DNA from: JBEIJQ01 sp040380145
GTDB lineage: Bacteria > Bacteroidota > Bacteroidia > Chitinophagales > Saprospiraceae
Length of the DNA stretch: 7,334 nt
Assembly (NCBI GenBank): GCA_040380145.1
Contig: JBEIJQ010000152.1
Span: 1 to 7,334, forward strand
Direction of reading: 5' to 3'
A program made the position numbers and the translations under genes. Each line of letters begins with the position of its first letter. The first letter of the stretch is position 1. This document shows positions 1 to 5,730 of this stretch, in pieces. The notes under the pieces are model-generated. The model saw only the letters and a list, made by a program, of their open reading frames with translations. It ran no database searches and had not been told where the DNA came from.

Positions 1-1238
1 CGCGCGAACGTCCCTTTGAAGACCGCCGCCCGCCCCGCCAAGGCGGATTCGGCGGCAATGGCCCCGACCGCCGCGAAAAACCTTTCGGCCCCCGCGAAGA
101 CCGTCCGCGCGAACGACCCTTTGAAGACCGCCGCCCGCCGCGCCAAGGCGGATTCGGCGGCAATGGCCCCGACCGCCGCGAAAAACCTTTCGGCCCCCGA
201 GAAGACCGTCCGCGCGAACGTCCCTTTGAAGACCGCCGGCCCGCTCGCCGGGATGGATTTGGCGACAACGGCCCCGACCGCGGCGGAAAACCCTTTGGCC
301 CCCGGGAAGATCGCCCGCGTGAACGTTCGTTCGAAGATCGCCGGCCCCCGCGTCAAGGCGGATTCGGCGACGACGGCCCCGACCGCGGCGGAAAACCCTT
401 TGGCCCCCGGGAAGATCGCCCGCGTGAACGTTCGTTCGAAGATCGCCCGCGCGAGCGCCGCAAGGTCAGCAAGCCCGCTTCGGACGGTGCGCCCAAGCCC
501 ACTGCCCCGGAACGCGCCCCGGACGGAACCGTTCGCCTCAACAAGTACGTCGCCAACGCTGGCATCTGTTCGCGCCGAAAAGCCGACGAGTACATCGCCG
601 ACGGTCAGGTCACGGTCAACGGTGAGGTCGTGCGCGAAATGGGCCACCGCCTGAAACCGGAAGACGTGGTGACGTTCAAGGGCAAAACGGTGAAGCCCAA
701 GCAGAATTTCGTGTACATCCTGCTCAACAAGCCCAAAAACGTCATCACCACCGCCAGCGACGAACGGGGACGCACCACGGTGCTCGACCTCGTACAAGGG
801 GTCACCGACGAACGCATCTATCCCGTGGGGCGGCTCGACCGCAACACCACCGGCCTGCTGCTGCTCACCAACGACGGAGATCTGGCCCTGAAATTGTCGC
901 ACCCCAGTTTCCAACTCAAAAAGGTGTATTACGCCGTGCTCGACAAGCCCCTGGAGGCCGAGCACCTCGAGGCCATCCGCAACGGGGTCAACTTGGAGGA
1001 CGGCCCCGCGCCAGTGGTCGAAATAGATTATGTGGACAACCTGCCCGGTCCGGAGGTCGGCATCGAAATCCACATCGGCAAAAACCGCGTGGTGCGCCGC
1101 CTGTTCGAACACTTCGGCTACCAAGTGGAACGTCTCGACCGCGTCCTGTACGGCCCGCTCACCAAAAAGGATATCCCGCGCGGGCGCTGGCGCCACCTCA
1201 CGCCCCAAGAAATCATTTTGCTCAAGCACATCGTCTGA
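1..1238 (+). CDS. rluB: 23S rRNA pseudouridine synthase, RsuA/RluB family, with repetitive Arg-rich N-terminal extension (5' partial)
   Basis: The gene enters from the left edge; its first complete codon is at 3, giving 411 visible residues to the TGA at 1236-1238. Visible residues 1-150 are a low-complexity tail rich in Arg, Glu, Asp, Pro, Gly and Phe, built from 35-residue repeats. An S4 RNA-binding domain follows at about 175-225 (VRLNKYVANAGICSRRKADEYI region), then the catalytic domain at about 235-400. The motif GRLDRNTTGLLLLTNDG carries the family's catalytic Asp at visible residue 279, and KNRVVRRLFEHFGYQVERL is the conserved RsuA/RluB C-terminal motif. Family members isomerise specific uridines of rRNA in the cytoplasm. 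RluB is the closest match by motif, but RluF or RsuA specificity cannot be excluded. The tail presumably aids RNA binding (inference). The true start lies outside the window. Confidence 0.93.
   Translation, partial: RERPFEDRRPPRQGGFGGNGPDRREKPFGPREDRPRERPFEDRRPPRQGGFGGNGPDRREKPFGPREDRPRERPFEDRRPARRDGFGDNGPDRGGKPFGPREDRPRERSFEDRRPPRQGGFGDDGPDRGGKPFGPREDRPRERSFEDRPRERRKVSKPASDGAPKPTAPERAPDGTVRLNKYVANAGICSRRKADEYIADGQVTVNGEVVREMGHRLKPEDVVTFKGKTVKPKQNFVYILLNKPKNVITTASDERGRTTVLDLVQGVTDERIYPVGRLDRNTTGLLLLTNDGDLALKLSHPSFQLKKVYYAVLDKPLEAEHLEAIRNGVNLEDGPAPVVEIDYVDNLPGPEVGIEIHIGKNRVVRRLFEHFGYQVERLDRVLYGPLTKKDIPRGRWRHLTPQEIILLKHIV
3..446 (+). repeat. Tandem 105-nt (35-residue) in-frame repeats in the pseudouridine synthase tail
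   Basis: Copies begin at 3, 108, 213 and 318, with a partial fifth copy at 423-446, so the period is exactly 105 nt and keeps frame. Each unit reads approximately RERPFEDRRPPRQGGFGGNG followed by PDRREKPFGPREDRP. Units 1 and 2 differ at three bases, all at synonymous third positions. Units 3 and 4 share an identical stretch of about 74 nt (269-342 versus 374-447) that runs into the partial fifth copy, which suggests a recent duplication. Unit 1 has about 10 basic and 7 acidic residues, so it is a mixed-charge, net-positive, probably disordered segment. More copies may lie upstream of the window. Confidence 0.95.
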
Positions 1239-1246
1239 TCCGCTGC

Positions 1247-1270
1247 CCGCCTGTTCGGCGGACGTTTTTT
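1247..1270 (+). terminator. Candidate intrinsic terminator or attenuator between rluB-like gene and DUF62 gene
   Basis: CCGCC (1247-1251), a 5-nt loop TGTTC and GGCGG (1257-1261) form a perfect GC stem. After three bases comes TTTTTT at 1265-1270. It lies 8 nt after the upstream stop and ends 14 nt before the next ATG. The stem is short, so termination may be partial and readthrough into the next gene is possible. Confidence 0.5.
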
Positions 1271-1284
1271 GGAAAAAGCACGCC

Positions 1285-2070
1285 ATGATCATCACCCTCA
1301 CCACCGATTGCGGACTGCGCGACTACTATGTCGCCGCGCTAAAGGGTTCCCTTTTGCGCCGGTTGCCCCCAGGGAGCCACCAACTTGTGGACATCACGCA
1401 CGAGGTGCGGGCCTACGATCTGATGGGGGCTGCTTACCAATTGGGCAACGTTTGGCGGTCGTTCCCCGAAGAGACGCTGCACGTGGTGAGCGTGTTCGGT
1501 TACTACCAGCAAAAGCCGAAGTTCGTGCTCGCCCGATACGACGGGCACTGGTTTTTGTCGCCCGACAACGGCTTTTTTTCGCTGCTTTTTCGGACTTCTC
1601 CCCAAGGGGTCTATCTGCTCGAATCGCCGGAAGGGGACGAAACGGACTCTCATCAGGCCTTTTACGCCCATGTCGCCGCTGCGCTGGCCAACGGCGCTGC
1701 CCCGGAAAGCCTCGGCCGGCCGGCCGGCGAACTCGAGCAGCGCCTTTCTCTGCAGCCAGTCATCGGTCCGGATTGGATCCGCGGGGTGATCGTCCATGTG
1801 GACGGTTACGAAAACGCGATCACGAACATTCCCCGCGAACTCTTCGAACGGGTACGCCGCAAACGCGATTTCTCCATCACCTTCAAGTTCCACGAGCCCA
1901 TCAGTACCATCGGCCGGGATTATTCGGATGTGCCCATCGGCGAGACCATCTGCCGTTTCAATGCCGCCGGGCAGCTCGAAATCGCCGTTTGTCTCGGCAA
2001 GGCGGCCACCTTGCACGGACTGCAGCCCGAAGACGGCGTGCAGATCGTGTTCGAAGCTGAAACGGTATGA
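1285..2070 (+). CDS. DUF62 / SAM hydroxide adenosyltransferase-like family protein, divergent active site
   Basis: This 261-residue protein starts MIITLTTDCGLRDYYVAALK, matching the family's N-terminal TDxGxxDxYV motif (residues 7-16). Also typical are a SPDNGFF segment (92-98) and the C-terminal HVDGYENAITNI block (171-182). The ATG at 1285 is chosen because it puts this motif at the extreme N-terminus; the frame stays open upstream, overlapping the preceding gene. Characterised members hydrolyse S-adenosylmethionine to adenosine and methionine, or are SAM-dependent halogenases. The usual VDPGVGxxRR stretch is replaced by VSVFGYYQQKPKFV (68-81), so the Asp of the known Asp-Arg-His set appears to be Phe71 and no aligned Arg is seen. 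The family fold is well supported; SAM hydrolase activity is not. The gene is 46 nt downstream of the pseudouridine synthase, with a possible terminator between. Confidence 0.85.
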   Translation: MIITLTTDCGLRDYYVAALKGSLLRRLPPGSHQLVDITHEVRAYDLMGAAYQLGNVWRSFPEETLHVVSVFGYYQQKPKFVLARYDGHWFLSPDNGFFSLLFRTSPQGVYLLESPEGDETDSHQAFYAHVAAALANGAAPESLGRPAGELEQRLSLQPVIGPDWIRGVIVHVDGYENAITNIPRELFERVRRKRDFSITFKFHEPISTIGRDYSDVPIGETICRFNAAGQLEIAVCLGKAATLHGLQPEDGVQIVFEAETV

Positions 2071-2241
2071 CAACGGTTGCCGCAGGATCGGTTGATTCGC
2101 CGCGGATTGTTTTTTAAAAAATATTATTTTATTGCAAAAAATAAAAAATGATGGCGCAACAAGTCCGCTTGGGGCCTTCGGCGAGCGTTTTGAGTTGGAA
2201 GTCCGCCCGGCAAAGACGAAAATCGGCAGAAGCCAATCGAA

Positions 2242-2277
2242 CACCTTTTGCCAATATTTTTCCGCGCCACCTTTTGC
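2242..2277. repeat. 10-nt direct repeat CACCTTTTGC, two copies
   Basis: CACCTTTTGC occurs at 2242-2251 and exactly again at 2268-2277, 26 nt apart start to start. It lies upstream of the candidate -7 element of the GH3 gene. The spacing is about two and a half helical turns, so it could be a regulator site, but two 10-mers can also recur by chance in this composition. Confidence 0.35.
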
Positions 2278-2311
2278 GGTTCGGATAAGCGGATAGTTAG
2301 GCCAATAATTT

Positions 2312-2319
2312 TACATTTG
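2312..2319 (+). promoter_or_regulatory. Candidate Bacteroidota -7 element (TACATTTG) for the GH3 gene
   Basis: TACATTTG matches the Bacteroidota -7 consensus TAnnTTTG exactly and lies in the AT-rich gap about 120 nt before the GH3 start codon. No TTTG sits at the expected upstream distance; the nearest TTTG (2273-2276) is too far away. The call rests on the -7 match and position alone. Confidence 0.3.
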
Positions 2320-2439
2320 CGTTTGTTTTTTAAAGGATTTGCCCAAAAGCACATTGTTTTTGGGGCGATATTGATAGAGTTGCGAAATTTTTTGGTTTTG
2401 TCCAACACCACGCCAATGGCTGCTTTGGTGACCTGATCT

Positions 2440-3957
2440 ATGCATCCGATCAACGATTTCCTGCGTATTTACCTGAACCGGCGATTTCGCCGCATGGAAC
2501 GTTTTATGGGACATCCGGAAGAGTCGCAGGCAGAGGTTTTGCGACGGCTTTTGGAAGAGGCGCAGGGAACCGAATGGGGGCGACGGCATGGCTTTGCCGA
2601 TCTCTGTACGACCGATGATTTTCGCGATCGCGTGCCCGTTTCCGATTACGAGGCCTTCAAGCCGCTCATCCATCGGATGATGCTCGGTGAAAGGGACGTG
2701 CTGTGGCCCGGACGCATCCAATGGTTTTCCAAATCCTCGGGCACCACCAGCGACAAGAGCAAGTTCATCCCCGTCTCCGAGGCCAATCTCCGCGAATGCC
2801 ACCTCCGGGGCGGGCACGATGCGATGGCGATGTGGTACCACGGCAATCCCGGCACGCGCCTCTTTGCCGGCGGAAAAGGCATCGTGATGGGCGGCAGCCA
2901 CGCACCCTTTGCCGAATATCCCTCGACCACCGTGGGAGACATTTCGGCGGTGATGCTCCGCCACATGCCTTTTTATGCGCGGTATTTCCATACGCCCGAT
3001 CTGTCCACGGCCCTCATGTCGGAATGGGAGGCCAAGATCGAGCGGATGGCCCGTACCGCCGTGCACGAGAACATCACCAACATCAGCGGGGTGCCCACTT
3101 GGACGCTCGTGCTTTTCCGCCGCATTCTCGAGATCACGGGCAAAAGCCACCTCTTGGAGGTTTTTCCCAGCTTCGAGCTTTACTTGCACGGCGGGGTGAG
3201 TTTTCGCCCTTACAGAGAGCAGTTTGCGCACTTTTTGCCGGATCCCGCGGTGCAGTACCGCGAGGTGTACAACGCCAGTGAAGGATTCTTTGCCGCCCAG
3301 TCGGAGGCCGGCGACGAAGGGATGCTCCTGCTGCTCGACAACGGCGTGTACTACGAGTTCCTGCCCTTGGAAGAACTGGGCCGAGAAAACCCCAGAGCGC
3401 TCTCCATCGGCGAGGTGGAAACCGACCGCAACTACGCGGTCGTGATTTCCACCAATGCCGGGCTGTGGCGCTACCTGTTGGGCGACACTGTCCGCTTCAC
3501 GTCGCTCAGGCCGTACAAAGTGGCCATCACCGGACGCACCAAGCATTTCATCAACGCCTTCGGCGAGGAAGTGATGGTGGAAAATACCGACCGGGCATTG
3601 TCCAAAACCTGTCTCGAGTTCGGTGCCTCGGTGCGCGAATACACCGTGGCCCCCATCTACATGGGCGAAAGCGGCAAGGGCGGCCACGAGTGGCTCGTGG
3701 AATTCGAAAGCGCGCCGGCCGACCCCGAACGATTCGCCGATGTGCTCGACAAAAACCTGCAGGCCGTCAATTCGGATTACGAGGCCAAGCGCTACAAGGA
3801 CATGGCCCTTCGGCGGCTGGTGCTGCGCCCAGTGCCCACCGATACTTTTTTGGACTGGCTGAAAAAAAAGGGGCGGATCGGCGGCCAGACCAAGGTGCCG
3901 CGTCTGTCGAACGACCGCAAGATCCTCGAGGAGATCCTTTCCGGCATGGAAGGGTGA
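2440..3957 (+). CDS. GH3 (auxin-responsive promoter) family acyl-adenylate-forming protein
   Basis: This 505-residue protein is the usual length for bacterial GH3-family proteins. The start is certain: an in-frame TGA lies two codons before the ATG. Adenylate-forming motifs are present in order: the Ser/Thr-rich nucleotide-binding loop SSGTTSDKSKFIPVS (99-113), YNASEGFF (277-284) and YLLGDTVRF (345-353). After that come the hinge and C-terminal subdomain with GRTKHFINAFGEEVM. Plant GH3 enzymes adenylate a carboxylic acid such as jasmonate or indole-acetate and transfer it to an amino acid. The bacterial substrates are not established, so acid and acceptor cannot be named here. No signal peptide or membrane segment is seen, so the protein should be cytoplasmic. 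It appears monocistronic, with its own AT-rich leader upstream and convergent genes downstream, only 8 nt from the next stop. Confidence 0.92.
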   Translation: MHPINDFLRIYLNRRFRRMERFMGHPEESQAEVLRRLLEEAQGTEWGRRHGFADLCTTDDFRDRVPVSDYEAFKPLIHRMMLGERDVLWPGRIQWFSKSSGTTSDKSKFIPVSEANLRECHLRGGHDAMAMWYHGNPGTRLFAGGKGIVMGGSHAPFAEYPSTTVGDISAVMLRHMPFYARYFHTPDLSTALMSEWEAKIERMARTAVHENITNISGVPTWTLVLFRRILEITGKSHLLEVFPSFELYLHGGVSFRPYREQFAHFLPDPAVQYREVYNASEGFFAAQSEAGDEGMLLLLDNGVYYEFLPLEELGRENPRALSIGEVETDRNYAVVISTNAGLWRYLLGDTVRFTSLRPYKVAITGRTKHFINAFGEEVMVENTDRALSKTCLEFGASVREYTVAPIYMGESGKGGHEWLVEFESAPADPERFADVLDKNLQAVNSDYEAKRYKDMALRRLVLRPVPTDTFLDWLKKKGRIGGQTKVPRLSNDRKILEEILSGMEG

Positions 3958-3965
3958 TCGCTGGG

Positions 3966-4742
3966 TCAGTTCCAACCGTACAGTTGGAACCAGCTGGCGC
4001 GGGACAGCACATCGGCGGAATAGTTCCTGCCGGCGGTGAAGTGGTCCAAGTCGTTTCCGGTCTGCCAAGCCTCGTACACACGGCGCGGGCCGCAGTTGTA
4101 GCCCGCCAGAGCGGCCCGAAGGGTTTGTTGGCCCGGCGACCAGTTGTACCGCTCGACGAAGATGCCCATGAAGCTCCGCAACAGCGCACAGCCGTACCGG
4201 ATGTTTTCCAAAGGGATGCTCCACAGGCCGCTCTGGATGAAATCGGGGTGCCAACGGTCGTCTATCTGCAACAGCCCCCGGCCGTGGCCCCTGTTGGCCG
4301 TACCGTCCGGTCCAGGAGGACTGAGCGCCAGGCCCCAGTGCGATTCCCGGGAACCCATTCCGGCGATGACGGCCGAGGGGATGCCGTACCGGGCGGCCAC
4401 GGTCCGCACATCGGCGGCATACATCTGCAAGGCCTTCAATTGCTGCAAAAGAGCGGCGTCTTGGCGGGCATAGGCGGTCTTGAAGATCCGGCTCGGTGCG
4501 GGCACGGTTTCTTGGGGGCCCAACAGCCGGTTCCAGGTGTTGGCGTCCACCACGCCGGTGGCCAACAGGCCGTTCGCCCGTTGGAAATGCATAACGGCCT
4601 GCTGCACGGTCCGGTCGAACTCGCCGCTGCCCGGGACTTGATGCCCGAGGGAAACGAGATGGCGCTGCAAAAGCCGCACCTCGTCTTTGTATTCGGGGGT
4701 GGAGTGCGCAAAACCGTCGTCCAGTTTGAGAGTGGGCAGCAT
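3966..4742 (-). CDS. Peptidoglycan-binding domain plus goose-type lysozyme (GH23-like), copy A
   Basis: This 258-residue protein has a PG_binding_1 domain at about 17-75 (FDRTVQQAVMHFQRANGL, GVVDANTW) and a goose-type lysozyme domain at about 108-258. The catalytic Glu is E133 in SRESH, the same five residues as in goose egg-white lysozyme. GHGRGLLQIDDRWH (152-165) matches the GFGLMQVD block, with D161 at the Asp97 position. AGYNCGP and the closing YSADVLSRASWFQLYGW match the fold's later helices. Such enzymes cut the MurNAc-GlcNAc bond of peptidoglycan. The position equivalent to goose Asp86 is Asn150, unlike copy B. The N-terminus (MLPTLKLDDGF) has no signal peptide or lipobox, so the export route is unclear. 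It is the second gene of a minus-strand pair, 29 nt after copy B. It converges on the GH3 gene. Confidence 0.88.
   Translation of the reverse strand: MLPTLKLDDGFAHSTPEYKDEVRLLQRHLVSLGHQVPGSGEFDRTVQQAVMHFQRANGLLATGVVDANTWNRLLGPQETVPAPSRIFKTAYARQDAALLQQLKALQMYAADVRTVAARYGIPSAVIAGMGSRESHWGLALSPPGPDGTANRGHGRGLLQIDDRWHPDFIQSGLWSIPLENIRYGCALLRSFMGIFVERYNWSPGQQTLRAALAGYNCGPRRVYEAWQTGNDLDHFTAGRNYSADVLSRASWFQLYGWN
3969..3990. terminator. Hairpin at the convergent gene junction (possible bidirectional transcript end)
   Basis: GTTCCAAC (3969-3976), a 6-nt loop and GTTGGAAC (3983-3990) form a perfect 8-bp inverted repeat. It begins 12 nt after the GH3 stop and lies inside the last codons of the convergent lysozyme gene. 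There is no T-run on either side, so it is not a textbook intrinsic terminator. It could stabilise 3' ends or help pause polymerase. Confidence 0.3.
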
Positions 4743-4771
4743 CGTTGCGGTGTGTTTCGGTCGGAGCGGTT

Positions 4772-5539
4772 TCAGCGGCCGTTCAGCAAAAACCAGCCGG
4801 CCCGGTTGAACACGAGGTTGGCGTAGGGGATGTTTTTGTGTGCCGCCGTGTCGAGGTCGCGTCCCGCATTCCAGTTGTCAACCACCGTTTTGAGACCTTT
4901 GTTGTAGGCCGCCACGGCGCCGCGCAGCAGCGTGAGGCCTTCCTGTTGGGTGGCCTTTCCAAAGCCGTCCAGGTTTTGTTTCAGCAGGGCCGCTGCGTAA
5001 GGGATGTGTTTGTTGGGTATCTGCCAATCGCCCGATTCGATGTGCTTCGGATGCCAGCGGTCGTCCACTTGGAAAAGCCCCCGGCCGTGTCCGTGGTCGC
5101 CGGTTCCGGTGGGACCGGGCGGCGTGAGGGCAAGTCCCCAGCGCGATTCCTGAGAGCCGATGCCAGCGAGGATCGCCACTGGCAGCCCGTAGTATTGGGC
5201 GCAATACTGCACGAGGGCCTTGTATTTGCGGTATTCCGCCAGTTCCTGCAGCATGAAGCGGTCGTTGGCCGCAAAGGTGGTCGGCAGCGAGTAGTCGAAA
5301 CTCGGCGTTAGGTTTTTGGTCAGCGCCGCCCAGGTAAAGGAGTCCACGATCCCCGACGCCGGCAGCCCCCGTGACTGCTGGAACTGGCGCACCACGTTCT
5401 CGGTATAGGTGCCGTACACGCCGTCGGGCTGCATTCGGTATCCCCTCCGCTGAAGCAGGAACTGCAGTTCCATCACGGCGGATGTCAGGTGAGGGGATGT
5501 ATTGGGTGAGCCGTCGAAAAGGCGCAGGTTGGGGCGCAT
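4772..5539 (-). CDS. Peptidoglycan-binding domain plus goose-type lysozyme (GH23-like), copy B
   Basis: This 255-residue protein is a paralogue of its downstream neighbour, with the same domain order. The PG_binding_1 domain spans about 17-75 (PDGVYGTYTENVVRQFQQSRGL, GIVDSFTW) and the goose-type lysozyme domain about 110-255. The catalytic Glu is E131 in GSQESRWG. Both accessory Asp positions of goose lysozyme are occupied: D148 in GDHGHGRG and D159 in QVDDRWH. The start at 5539 is preferred over an in-frame ATG 18 codons upstream, because MRPNLRLFDG then aligns with the MLPTLKLDDG start of copy A and is preceded by an A-rich leader. Neither start gives a convincing signal peptide. It is first in the two-gene minus-strand unit and is divergently arranged with fabG. 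It is probably an active muramidase, but its target (own wall, other cells or phage-type lysis) cannot be told. Confidence 0.88.
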   Translation of the reverse strand: MRPNLRLFDGSPNTSPHLTSAVMELQFLLQRRGYRMQPDGVYGTYTENVVRQFQQSRGLPASGIVDSFTWAALTKNLTPSFDYSLPTTFAANDRFMLQELAEYRKYKALVQYCAQYYGLPVAILAGIGSQESRWGLALTPPGPTGTGDHGHGRGLFQVDDRWHPKHIESGDWQIPNKHIPYAAALLKQNLDGFGKATQQEGLTLLRGAVAAYNKGLKTVVDNWNAGRDLDTAAHKNIPYANLVFNRAGWFLLNGR

Positions 5540-5730
5540 GGTCGTATTTGTTTTTGAAAAACGGTGCCAGTATGGCGTGGCGAGTGCCGCCAAGGCTGCA
5601 TTTGGATTGCAAGGTCACATTTTTTGGGCAAAAAATCAAAATATCGGGGGTTTTTTTGACCTTTGCCCGCACCCCATCAACGGCGGCCAGTGCCATCGAA
5701 ACGCCTTTTTCTCCCACAAAAAAAATAGTT
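5540..5730. promoter_or_regulatory. Divergent control region between lysozyme pair and fabG
   Basis: These 191 nt separate two divergent starts, so promoters for both directions should lie here. The region is rich in A and T runs. Both start codons follow A-rich leaders: AAAAAAAATAGTT directly before the fabG ATG, and on the minus strand an A-rich stretch before the copy B ATG. No exact TAnnTTTG with a correctly spaced TTTG was found. GACCTTTG at 5658-5665 is one mismatch from the -7 consensus for the plus direction. Confidence 0.5.
5619..5636. repeat. Perfect inverted repeat ATTTTTT-GGGC-AAAAAAT in the divergent region
   Basis: The 7-nt arms at 5619-5625 and 5630-5636 are exact reverse complements around the 4-nt centre GGGC. 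Near the middle of the divergent intergenic region, it could be a dimeric regulator site or a weak hairpin. The arms are almost pure A/T runs, so chance is a real alternative. Confidence 0.4.

Larger units (their letters stand above)
2071..2439. other. AT-rich intergenic region without a convincing gene
   Basis: About 370 nt separate the DUF62 gene from the GH3 gene. The first part (about 2109-2151) is very AT-rich and contains the self-complementary TTTTTTAAAAAA. A more GC-rich patch follows at about 2155-2240, then AT-rich sequence again. Short open frames on both strands encode compositions unlike the neighbouring proteins and show no recognisable motif, so none is called. No tRNA-like arm pattern was found. 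The stretch most likely holds the 3' end of the upstream transcript and the promoter and leader of the GH3 gene. No strong GC stem followed by a T-run was found after the stop at 2070. Confidence 0.6.

Noticed and set aside
16..654. Open plus-strand frame of 212 codons over the repeat region, rich in Ala, Pro and Thr
   Set aside because: It is a shadow of the repeat-containing pseudouridine synthase frame: the 105-nt repeats keep alternative frames open, while the frame starting at 3 runs directly into the S4 domain.
1713..1728. GGCC-repeat palindrome in the DUF62 gene
   Set aside because: It is a short GC microrepeat encoding part of LGRPAGE, expected in this composition; no regulatory meaning is evident.
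1339..2244. Minus-strand open frame of 301 codons opposite the DUF62 gene
   Set aside because: It lies antisense to a gene with clear family motifs and shows no recognisable domain; GC-rich codon bias on the plus strand explains it.
2124..2453. Short open frames on both strands in the AT-rich gap (minus 109 codons; plus 62 codons at 2248-2436)
   Set aside because: They have no domain, unlikely start context and AT-driven composition. The plus frame ends at codon 2434-2436, just before the GH3 ATG, without a sign of coupling.
3919..3940. Palindromic GATCCTCGAGGAGATC-like sequence at the end of the GH3 gene
   Set aside because: It is imperfect and fully coding (KILEEIL region), with no T-run; not called as a terminator.
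2311..4254. Very long minus-strand open frame (647 codons) opposite the GH3 gene
   Set aside because: It is His/Gly/Arg-rich shadow sequence with no motif. It overlaps the GH3 gene and runs into the lysozyme gene in a different frame.
3465..4826. Plus-strand open frame of 453 codons across the GH3 end and lysozyme copy A
   Set aside because: It crosses two well-supported genes on opposite strands and shows no motif; it is a high-GC shadow.
5540..5593. Upstream in-frame ATG extending lysozyme copy B by 18 residues
   Set aside because: The extension (MAALATPYWHRFSKTNTT) is not a signal peptide, and copy A aligns exactly with the internal start at 5539.
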